From contig JBBSOW010000039.1 of NCBI GenBank assembly GCA_038259365.1, positions 1 through 25,919 on the forward strand: 25,919 nt of DNA. Reading direction: 5' to 3'. The position numbers and the translations under genes were made by a program. The DNA is from JBBSOW01 sp038259365. GTDB lineage: Bacteria > Actinomycetota > Actinomycetes > Propionibacteriales > Propionibacteriaceae. The number at the start of each line of letters is the position of its first letter. Within the stretch, counting starts at the first letter, position 1. Shown here piece by piece: positions 15,064 through 22,287 of the stretch. A model generated the notes under the pieces. The model worked only from the letters and a program-made list of their open reading frames with translations. It searched no databases and had not been told where the DNA came from.

Positions 15064-16458
15064 CTATTCGAGATGACCGAACACTTCGGCGCGCCACCGC
15101 TCGTGGAGTTCGGTCAACAGTCGCACCCGCTCCGGCTCCTCGTGGGCCAGGTCGTCCTGCTCGCCGACATCGTGCGCGAGGTTGAACAGTTGGTGGCCCT
15201 GGCCGGGCTCGGCGTTTTCGACGTCGCGCAAGCCCTGGGTGAGCGGGTGCTCGGCGTCCACCCAGATCAGCTTCCAGTCGCCCTCTCGGATCGCCCACTG
15301 GAAGCCGTTGTCCCAGTGCAACCGCTCGTGCCCGGCACCACCCCCGCGCAGCAGCGGCAAGATGTCGGTGCCGTCGCAGTGCGCGTAGGCCTGTTGGTCG
15401 GCCCCGGCGCAGGCGAGGAGGGTGGGGTAGAGGTCCATCGACGACGCGAGCCCGGCCCGGCGGACGCCGGCGGGAACCTTCCCGGCAGGCCAGCTCAGCA
15501 GCATCGGCACCCGGATGCCGCCCTCCCACAGGGTGTATTTGGTGCCGCGCAGCGGATCGTTGCGGGCAAAGTTGCAGTTCGAGCCGCCGTTGTCGGTGAG
15601 GTAGACCACGACGGTGTCGTCGGTGAGCCCGCGCTCCTCGAGGCAGTCCAGGAGACGATCGATCTGGGCGTCCATCAGCTCCAGCTGGGCCAGGTAATAC
15701 TCCCGGCCGTGCTCCAGGTTGGGGCTCACCTGGCCGTCGTACCAGCCCAGGTAGTCCTCGGTGCCGCCCTGATAGTCGCCGTGGGTCGGCAGCCCCCGTC
15801 GGCGGAGTTCGTCGGCGGGCAGCTGCCAGCAGAAGTTATGCACGGCGTTGAACGCCAGCATCAGGAAGAACGGCTCCTGGGCGGCGTCGCGCTCGTGGAC
15901 GAATTCGCGGGCCCGACGGCCGAGCTCGTCGGTGAGGAAACCCTCCAGCTCGACCGGCTCGTCGCCCTCGAGCATCGGCTGCACGGCGCTCACCTCGGCT
16001 CCGAACTCGCCGTACTGCGCCACCGCGGCCTCGCTGTGCCGCAGGTAGTTCAACCGACCCATCTGCTGACCGGCCAGGCCGTAGTAGGTGTGCTCGAACC
16101 CGTGGTGCGGGGGCGCGGCCCGATCCCCGCACTGCTCCGGCCCGTAGTGGACCTTGCCCAGGTATCCGGTGGTGTAGCCGAGGTCGTTGAACCGTTCTGC
16201 GATCGAGGGTGCGTGATCGGGGAACCGGCTGTCGGAGAACCACTGGCTGCCCCAACGCGCCTGATACTGCCCGGAGATGAGTCCGGCCCGTGACGGGCTG
16301 CACACCGGCGCGGTGACGTAGGCCTCGGTGCACTCCACCCCGGAGGCCGCGAGCCGATCCAGCCCCGGCGTGCGGACCTGCGGATCGATGCCCAGCGAGC
16401 TGCGGTCGGCGTAACCGTGGTCGTCGGAGAGGATCAGGATGACGTTGGTCTTGGGCAC
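15064..16458 (-). CDS. Type I sulfatase (formylglycine, CSPSR), cytoplasmic
   Basis: Arylsulfatase-type enzyme of 464 residues. The signature is VCSPSRAGLISG with Cys53 as the residue converted to formylglycine and Arg57 supporting it. Asp12 and Asp13 in LSDDHGYAD and the later LTDNGGSN supply metal ligands; GKVHYG and RGTKYTLWEGGIRVP are further family blocks. There is no signal peptide: the first beta strand (NVILILSDD) begins at residue 5, so it should desulfate imported oligosaccharides. GTG 16458 follows AAGGAAA. It lies between another sulfatase (41 bases upstream) and the PL8 lyase (84 downstream), so sulfated chondroitin/dermatan disaccharides are the likely substrate; which position (4-O, 6-O or 2-O) cannot be told. 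Cys-type sulfatases need a formylglycine-generating enzyme, not in the window. Confidence 0.92.
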   Translation of the reverse strand: MPKTNVILILSDDHGYADRSSLGIDPQVRTPGLDRLAASGVECTEAYVTAPVCSPSRAGLISGQYQARWGSQWFSDSRFPDHAPSIAERFNDLGYTTGYLGKVHYGPEQCGDRAAPPHHGFEHTYYGLAGQQMGRLNYLRHSEAAVAQYGEFGAEVSAVQPMLEGDEPVELEGFLTDELGRRAREFVHERDAAQEPFFLMLAFNAVHNFCWQLPADELRRRGLPTHGDYQGGTEDYLGWYDGQVSPNLEHGREYYLAQLELMDAQIDRLLDCLEERGLTDDTVVVYLTDNGGSNCNFARNDPLRGTKYTLWEGGIRVPMLLSWPAGKVPAGVRRAGLASSMDLYPTLLACAGADQQAYAHCDGTDILPLLRGGGAGHERLHWDNGFQWAIREGDWKLIWVDAEHPLTQGLRDVENAEPGQGHQLFNLAHDVGEQDDLAHEEPERVRLLTELHERWRAEVFGHLE

Positions 16459-16499
16459 GGCTTTCCTTTACGGGCAGAGAGAATCGACGATGTGGGAAA

Positions 16500-17873
16500 T
16501 CAGTAGGGGACGGCGAAGATCTGAGCGACCACCTCGTCGGCCGCCGATGCCGGCAGGACGAGGCGCTTGAGGAATTGGGTGTCGCGGGTGGCGAGGCACC
16601 AGTCAAGGAGCCGCCGACGCATCTCCTCCAACACCGGATCGAGGGCCTCCTCGACGGCGAGGTTGCGGGTCTCGCCTGGATCGTTGCCCAGATCGAACAG
16701 CTGCTCACGGTAGCGACCCCAACTGTAAACGACATACTTGTAGCGCTTGGTGATCAGAGCGCGTCCGCTGGTGTTCGGTTGTTGCACACGATCGAAGCGG
16801 GTCTGGACCACCACCTCGTCACGGTCGTTGTCGTCCCCGTCGGTCACCAGGTGGCGGAGGTCGCGTCCCCGCAGCTCGGCGGGGAGGGCGGCTCCCGATA
16901 TGGCCGCCACCGTGGGCAGCAGATCTGTACCGGTCGAGACGAGTCGATCGCAGGTGCTGCCTGCGCCACCGAGGCGGGGATCGGCGACGATGAGCGGAAC
17001 GCGGCACGTCTCCTCGAACAGGGCGGTCTTCTGGTTCCAGGCGTGCGCGGCGTCGCCGTCGCCGTGATCGGAGGTGAAGATCGCCACAGTGTCTTCGGCC
17101 AGGCCCGCGGAGTCCAGCGCGTCCAGGACGACGCCGAGGTGCGCGTCGGCCCGCTCCACCAGCCGCGCGTAGGCGTGCCGGTACTGCCGCCATTCGTCAA
17201 GGGAGTAGTCCAGCGTGCCGTACATCGCCGCCGCCGACCTCTGCTCGAACCGGAGCGCCTCCGGCTCGTAGGGCTGAGGGCCGAAGTTGGCCGGCAGCGG
17301 GGGAGCCTGGCGGATGGGTACCTGCTCGATCTCGCCGTAGGGCATGGGTTGGCGGCGGGCGTACTCACAGATCGTATGGGGATCGTCGAAGGAGACGAAC
17401 AGGGCGAAGGGCCGCTCGGCGTCGCTGTGTTCATGCAGCCAAGCGGCGGCGAGCTCGGCCAGCCCGGAGTCGCCGAAAGGGGCCAACACGTCGAATCCGT
17501 CCGCCGGTTGGGCGCTGGGCTGGGTGGCGTGCCACTTCCCGGCGTAGGCGCATTCGTAGCCTTGGCCCCGCAACAGATGGCCCATCGACGTCGGGTCGTG
17601 GCCGGGCTCGGCCGCGTGGCCGGCGGCTTGGTTACCGTCGATCTCGAGCTGGTGGGGGTAGCGCCCGCTCATCATCGCCGCCCGGGCCGGCACGCACAGC
17701 GGAAAGGCGGTGTAGGCGCGGGTGAACCGGGTCCCGCGCTGGCACAGCCGGTCGAGGTGGGGGGTCGACAGGTGCTCGGCCCCGGCCGCCGACAGGCAGT
17801 GCGCGCCCTGCTGATCGGTCATCAGCACGAGGAGGTTGGAGCGGGCAGGAGTCGCGCCGGTCGGCTCAACCAT
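16500..17873 (-). CDS. Type I sulfatase (formylglycine, CVPAR), cytoplasmic
   Basis: Second sulfatase, 457 residues, only distantly similar to its neighbour. The signature is FPLCVPARAAMMSGRYP with Cys60 as the formylglycine site; Ala replaces the usual Ser before Arg64, a known C-x-P-A-R variant. Metal ligands are Asp20 and Gln21 in LMTDQQG and the TSDHGD block; GKWH and ALFEETCRVPLIV are also present. No signal peptide is visible, only a short polar N-terminus before NLLVLMTD. ATG 17873 follows GAGGCGAG. It sits 80 bases after the chondroitinase and 41 before the other sulfatase. The different signature and weak similarity suggest that the two remove sulfates from different positions or sugars, which is inference. 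Confidence 0.92.
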   Translation of the reverse strand: MVEPTGATPARSNLLVLMTDQQGAHCLSAAGAEHLSTPHLDRLCQRGTRFTRAYTAFPLCVPARAAMMSGRYPHQLEIDGNQAAGHAAEPGHDPTSMGHLLRGQGYECAYAGKWHATQPSAQPADGFDVLAPFGDSGLAELAAAWLHEHSDAERPFALFVSFDDPHTICEYARRQPMPYGEIEQVPIRQAPPLPANFGPQPYEPEALRFEQRSAAAMYGTLDYSLDEWRQYRHAYARLVERADAHLGVVLDALDSAGLAEDTVAIFTSDHGDGDAAHAWNQKTALFEETCRVPLIVADPRLGGAGSTCDRLVSTGTDLLPTVAAISGAALPAELRGRDLRHLVTDGDDNDRDEVVVQTRFDRVQQPNTSGRALITKRYKYVVYSWGRYREQLFDLGNDPGETRNLAVEEALDPVLEEMRRRLLDWCLATRDTQFLKRLVLPASAADEVVAQIFAVPY

Positions 17874-17953
17874 GACTCGCCTCGGGCTGGTTCACTCGCC
17901 ACAACTTACCGTCCCGGGGCCAGCGGTCGCCGATGCGCCAGATGACGTTTACC

Positions 17954-20900
17954 TCAGCCCCGGGTCAGGGTGACGGGCACACTGGCGGCGTGCTGGCAGC
18001 GGACGTCGACGACGGTGTCGTTGCCCGAGGTGCGGACGCCCATGTCTTCGCTCGGCTCGGCCAACCGCCACCTACCCTTGACCGTCACCAGGACGTGGGA
18101 GGGTGCGCTCTGATTGTCCTTCCACGGCCTGGAGTAGGACGTGACCCGGCCGACGAAGTTGCCCCGCGCGTCGTACTGATCGGGATCCTTGCCCTGGTAG
18201 AGGTGCAGATCCGGATCCGTCACGGACAGGCGCAGCTGATCATCGATCACTGTCGACATGATCAAGCACGGGCGATCCGCGGCCAGAATATGGTCGGCCG
18301 ACGGGATCCCCGTCGGTCGCGGCAGTATCTTCTTGGCACCCTTGAACACGACCAAACCGGTGATCCCGCTCTCCCTGTCGTGCACGGCGTGCAGAGCTCG
18401 GTCTCGGCTCAGTACCCGATACGGGGCAGTGGAGTCGTCCTGCATCGCGGCCGTGAAGGCCTTCATCTCCGCGACGTTCGTGTCGACGAGGAGCGCGTAC
18501 TCGTAGGAGCCCGATTTCGGTGCCGCACCGTGATCGAGTACGGCCACGGAGTAATCCTCGGTTCCCTCGCTATTGCCGCTCTGGTCCGGTGCCGTCTGCG
18601 GGTGGCGCTGCTGGATCAACCGCTGACCCTTGGGTAGATAGAAACCGTTGGCGACCGTATCGAGCAGGTAGGCGTCGGCGGCCAGTTTCCGCTCGTCCTC
18701 GTAGTCCGCGTCGGTGATCGAACCCTCCCAGGAAGCCGATTGCGCGGCTTCTGGAGTGGGGAGGTGATTCTGGAACAGCGTGGTCTGGGTGGGGTGCTTG
18801 CGGTCCCGGTTCGTGATGTCGCTGCCCAGCGCGACGACCCGGTTTCCGAACAGGAACACGGAGTTGCGGTTGCGATAGCTGGCGTCGTAGAACGGGTGCT
18901 CGTGCAGGATCATGCCGAAGATGCCCGCCTCGCCGCCCAGAGAACCCCCGCCGCCGAAGGCGGAGTCGGTCAGCAGCATCTCCTCGATGGCCCCTTGCCC
19001 GTCCAGGTCGGCCTTCAGCTCGTCGAACGGGAGTTGCCTGGCGGTCGTCCCGGGCCAGCGGTTCCAGTCGAACCCCGGCTGGAGGAACCCGTTCGCCTGG
19101 TGGGTGATGAATCCGTCCTCCCCGCGTCGCGACTGCACTTCGACGGACCCGTAGGTCGAGTAGCGCCCGTACACGTTGGACCCGTCGTAGACCTCGGTCG
19201 ACCATAGATAACGGTTGTGACCGGCGACGGTGACGAGCAATTCCTCCTCCCGGTGCACCAGGCAGGCTCCGTAACCCAGCTCTCGGGTTTCCTGGGGTGC
19301 CGACTCGGCCTCGATACCGGCGGCGCGGATGGTGTCGGCGAGCCGTTTTTGATCCGAGTAGAGCTTCTCCGGCAGCAGCCTCAGGTAGGCGGCACCCAGC
19401 TCGGGGTCCACCGATCCCTTGTCCTCCAGGGTGCCCATGACGGCGGCCTGACCGATGGTCATGCTCCGCAGGCCGTCCACCCCGGTGGGATGCCGACGGG
19501 CGAGGGCGAGAGGCCACTGCTCGGTGTTGGCGTGCAGTCGCTCGGTGAGGAGGGCCCTCTTCAACACGACCCGCCCGCGGGCGGAGAGGCCGAACGATGT
19601 CTCGGCCAGCATGGCCAGTACCGGCACCGAACCCGCGAGCGCGTCGCGTCCGTAGGCGGCGTACATCCCCATGTGGTGGAAGATGGTGCCGTCCGGCTTG
19701 AACCCACCCAGCAGCCCCGGCGAGTACGAATAACCGTGCTCACACCACCGGCTGAGCGCCCGTAGGTAACCCGTCTGCTGGGCCTCGTTTGGCCTCGTCA
19801 AAGCGGCGCCTAGCAGGGCCTGCAGCAGGGTGTTCAGCACGTCCGCCATGCCGGCGTGATCGGTGGCATCCTTCAGGCGGCCCAGGCCCATGAACCAGGC
19901 GGCGTCGGCTCGGGCGGCGTCCCAAAGCTCGCGCTCGGTGAGTACGTCCTCGACGAGGATCAGGGAGTTCCAGTAGCCGCGGTACTGGTAGCCGATGTGG
20001 TGGATCGTGCCCTGGGCGCTGCCGTCGGCGAACCCCTGATCGCGAAGGTGCACCAGGCACCGCAGATACAGCTGTCCGTACTGATCGCGGAGCGAGCCCC
20101 GGGCGCCGGCTTGGTCGTAGCCCTGCGCCAGGGTCAGCATGAGGTCTGTGACTTTGCGGACCGGCGCGGGATCGATGTAGGCCACCAGCTCTGCCTTGAT
20201 CTCGGCCGGAAAGATCTGGGTATGGTTCGCGTTGATCATCTTGCCTGGGCGGGCGATCTTGAGCTTGGCGCCGACGGCGTCGGGATCGGCCAACTCGGGG
20301 ATCCCGAGATCGGTTAGGGCACCGCTCATCTGCGCCAAGTGATCCGGGCTGGCCTTTGCGCCCGTGCGGACGGTCTCCAGGAAGCGTTGCCGGATCGTGG
20401 CCAGTTCGGCCCTCTCCGCCCGGCTCGGAAGGATCGCCCGGATGGGCTTGTTCTCGAGGGCTTGCTCCATCGCCAGTAGGCCCAGCCAGTGCCGGTTGGC
20501 CCGCTGGACATACTCCTTCTGCACGAAGGGCACCTGACGATCGGGGGTCGGGTAGTCGGGTCGAACCTCGGTGTTCAAGATGATCTGATCGAGGAACAGC
20601 CGCCCCCGGCGCTTCGGGGCCACGATCCGCAGCTGATTCATGCCGCGCCTGGGACGACCGACGGTGTCGTAGCCGAAACGGACCCAGGCGGTTCGCCAAC
20701 CGGTGAAGTCCAGCTGGAACTTGAACATGGTGTCGGTGCCAAGGCCACGCCCGAACTCGAACCGCAGCGAGTCGGCGCTCGGCTCCTCGTTGTAAACCCA
20801 CACCGCGAAACCGTCGACCGTGCCCATGTAACCCTGGTCGTCGAGACGTCGGAACGGGCTCGGAGCGTAGCGGATGAGCTCGTCGATACTCAGGATCGAG

Positions 20901-21184
20901 CGCGCTTCGTGCTCCCACAGCAAGCTGCGGCTGGTCAGCAAAGCGTGCTCGTCGCTGAGGCTCAGCCGCGAGTCCTTCCCGGTGCGGAATTGCGCTGGAA
21001 TGCGGGTCTCGAACAAGAACATGGGGGGACGCAACGCTTCGGCGGCGGCTTCGATGCCGGCCGGCGTGGTGGGAGCTTCGGGGGTGGGGCCCATCGGGCT
21101 CGCAGAAGCGAGCGGGACACCGGTGGCGTAGGCCGCCAGGCCCAGGCCGGTCGCTCCCAATAACGAACGCCGTGTTATCAACAT
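17954..21184 (-). CDS. Chondroitinase ABC-type PL8 lyase, Tat-exported
   Basis: Large secreted lyase of 1076 residues, close in length and layout to Proteus chondroitin sulfate ABC lyase I. A Tat signal, ITRRSLLGATGLG (3-15), is followed by a hydrophobic stretch and a likely cleavage near ASASP (26-30). The N-terminal carbohydrate-binding-like domain carries FRTGKDSRLSLS; the toroid domain carries HHIGYQYRGYW and the catalytic block FHHMGMYAAYGRD with His504 and Tyr511; Arg563 in ARRHPTG and Glu664 in STEVYDGSNVYGR follow. These match the positions I recall for the Proteus enzyme (His501, Tyr508, Arg560, Glu653). ATG 21184 is chosen for its AGGAGA site; the open frame 26 codons upstream lacks one. 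It is the first gene of the operon, and its range should include chondroitin sulfates and dermatan sulfate. Confidence 0.92.
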   Translation of the reverse strand: MLITRRSLLGATGLGLAAYATGVPLASASPMGPTPEAPTTPAGIEAAAEALRPPMFLFETRIPAQFRTGKDSRLSLSDEHALLTSRSLLWEHEARSILSIDELIRYAPSPFRRLDDQGYMGTVDGFAVWVYNEEPSADSLRFEFGRGLGTDTMFKFQLDFTGWRTAWVRFGYDTVGRPRRGMNQLRIVAPKRRGRLFLDQIILNTEVRPDYPTPDRQVPFVQKEYVQRANRHWLGLLAMEQALENKPIRAILPSRAERAELATIRQRFLETVRTGAKASPDHLAQMSGALTDLGIPELADPDAVGAKLKIARPGKMINANHTQIFPAEIKAELVAYIDPAPVRKVTDLMLTLAQGYDQAGARGSLRDQYGQLYLRCLVHLRDQGFADGSAQGTIHHIGYQYRGYWNSLILVEDVLTERELWDAARADAAWFMGLGRLKDATDHAGMADVLNTLLQALLGAALTRPNEAQQTGYLRALSRWCEHGYSYSPGLLGGFKPDGTIFHHMGMYAAYGRDALAGSVPVLAMLAETSFGLSARGRVVLKRALLTERLHANTEQWPLALARRHPTGVDGLRSMTIGQAAVMGTLEDKGSVDPELGAAYLRLLPEKLYSDQKRLADTIRAAGIEAESAPQETRELGYGACLVHREEELLVTVAGHNRYLWSTEVYDGSNVYGRYSTYGSVEVQSRRGEDGFITHQANGFLQPGFDWNRWPGTTARQLPFDELKADLDGQGAIEEMLLTDSAFGGGGSLGGEAGIFGMILHEHPFYDASYRNRNSVFLFGNRVVALGSDITNRDRKHPTQTTLFQNHLPTPEAAQSASWEGSITDADYEDERKLAADAYLLDTVANGFYLPKGQRLIQQRHPQTAPDQSGNSEGTEDYSVAVLDHGAAPKSGSYEYALLVDTNVAEMKAFTAAMQDDSTAPYRVLSRDRALHAVHDRESGITGLVVFKGAKKILPRPTGIPSADHILAADRPCLIMSTVIDDQLRLSVTDPDLHLYQGKDPDQYDARGNFVGRVTSYSRPWKDNQSAPSHVLVTVKGRWRLAEPSEDMGVRTSGNDTVVDVRCQHAASVPVTLTRG

Positions 21185-21289
21185 GTCGAATCTCCTCATT
21201 GGTGGGGGTGCGAGAGCAGCTGGAGCCACACCTGTGAAGCTAGAGGGGACGAAAGGTAGCAATACAGAAGTAGTGCCGCGCTTTCCTGG

Positions 21290-21325
21290 GGGCCGCCTTC
21301 CGCTGGTGATGGTTATGGGCGGCCC
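21290..21325. terminator. GC-rich hairpin between gntR-type gene and chondroitinase gene
   Basis: GGGCCGCC at 21290-21297 pairs with GGCGGCCC at 21318-21325 across a 20-base loop. It lies 43 bases past the end of the minus-strand regulator gene and ahead of the lyase operon, where a terminator or attenuator would be useful. No T-run follows on either strand, so a classical intrinsic terminator is doubtful. Confidence 0.3.
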
Positions 21326-21367
21326 GCGCTGGCACGGGCGCGATCATGACGGGGGCGAGGGATTCTG

Positions 21368-22054
21368 CTAAGTCTTGGACTCCATCTCGGCTGCCCGCAA
21401 CCACGATTCGACTCCGCTGATGTGGACCGTCAAGCAGGCATGCACGAGTTCCGCATTGCCGTCGGCCATCGCCGTAACAATCGCTCGGTGCTCGGCGAGG
21501 GTACGGCCGACGCTGCCTTCCTCAGTCAATCCGCGCCAAACCCGGGCGCGCAGTGTCCTTCCGGAAACGCTGTTGAGAATAGAGCAAAGGTAGGCGTTCC
21601 CGGTCAGGTCTGAGATCGCACCGTGGAACTCGACATCGTGTGTCACGAGTTCCTCGACCGAGGTCTGTGGCCCCACTGAGTCAAGCATCCGCGTGAGGCG
21701 ATCGATGTCTTGCGGCGTCGCCTTAAGGGTGGCCATTGCAGCGGCGGCAGGCTCCAGGATACGACGTACCTCGAACAGTTCGAGGACCGTGTGGTCCTCG
21801 TGAAGGTCGACGACGAACGACATGGACTCGAGGAGCAACCGGGGTTCAAGGCTCGTAACGTAAGTTCCGTCTCCCCTTCGTACGTCGAGCACCCGGATGA
21901 GCTCCAGCGCCTTGACCGCCTCGCGCAGGGAGTTTCGGGAAAGTCCAAGCTGTTCGCTGAGCTCCTTCTCGGGAGGGAGGCGGTCCCCGGGGCGAAGTTC
22001 GCCCCCCAGAAGCATTTGCTTGATCTTAACTATTGCCTCGTCGGTGACAGCCAC
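21368..22054 (-). CDS. GntR-family regulator, FadR subfamily (FCD domain)
   Basis: Repressor of 228 residues. The winged helix-turn-helix (about 5-70) shows LRPGDRLPPEKELSEQLGLS, SRNSLREAVKALE and the wing RRGDGTYV. The all-helical FCD sensor domain keeps its metal-binding set: Asp140 and His144 in HDVEFHGAISDLTGN, His189 in EHRAIVTAM, and His211. FCD sensors usually bind organic or sugar acids, so fuconate or a uronate would be a fitting effector. GTG 22054 starts seven bases after a TAGGCT box, suggesting a leaderless message. It separates the chondroitin operon from the fucose genes and could serve either; the palindrome at 25726-25740 before the fuconate dehydratase is a plausible target. 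Confidence 0.9.
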   Translation of the reverse strand: MAVTDEAIVKIKQMLLGGELRPGDRLPPEKELSEQLGLSRNSLREAVKALELIRVLDVRRGDGTYVTSLEPRLLLESMSFVVDLHEDHTVLELFEVRRILEPAAAAMATLKATPQDIDRLTRMLDSVGPQTSVEELVTHDVEFHGAISDLTGNAYLCSILNSVSGRTLRARVWRGLTEEGSVGRTLAEHRAIVTAMADGNAELVHACLTVHISGVESWLRAAEMESKT

Positions 22055-22060
22055 GCGTTC

Positions 22061-22066
22061 AGCCTA
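22061..22066 (-). promoter_or_regulatory. -10 box giving a probably leaderless gntR-type transcript
   Basis: The minus strand reads TAGGCT, then GAACGC, then the GTG start. Transcription would begin at or within a base or two of the start codon, and no ribosome site exists between. Leaderless messages are common in actinobacteria. The remaining intergenic bases to 22287 show no clear operator or hairpin that I can support. Confidence 0.4.
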
Positions 22067-22287
22067 ACGATGTTTTTGCGAAGCGAGGCTAGGAGTTTCG
22101 ACGTGGCCCAGCAACCAGGTTCCGCTAACGAGCGGCAGCAGGTTCGGAGCACAGTCCGAAGCGCCACAGCGTTTCGTCCCTGTCCTTCTGCGGGCCCGTA
22201 CCGCCCCCTGGGCGTGTTTCATCCGACTGCCTATTCCTTCTTGAATTCTCCTGGGCCAAAGCGGTTCACTGCCTAGGTGATACCACC

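Noticed and set aside
12889..17945. Several long plus-strand open frames opposite the PL8 and sulfatase genes (12889-14637, 14998-16293, 16575-17945)
   Set aside because: They are antisense to genes with complete catalytic motifs, have low-complexity GC-driven composition (runs of Val, Gly, Arg, His) and contain no recognisable domain.
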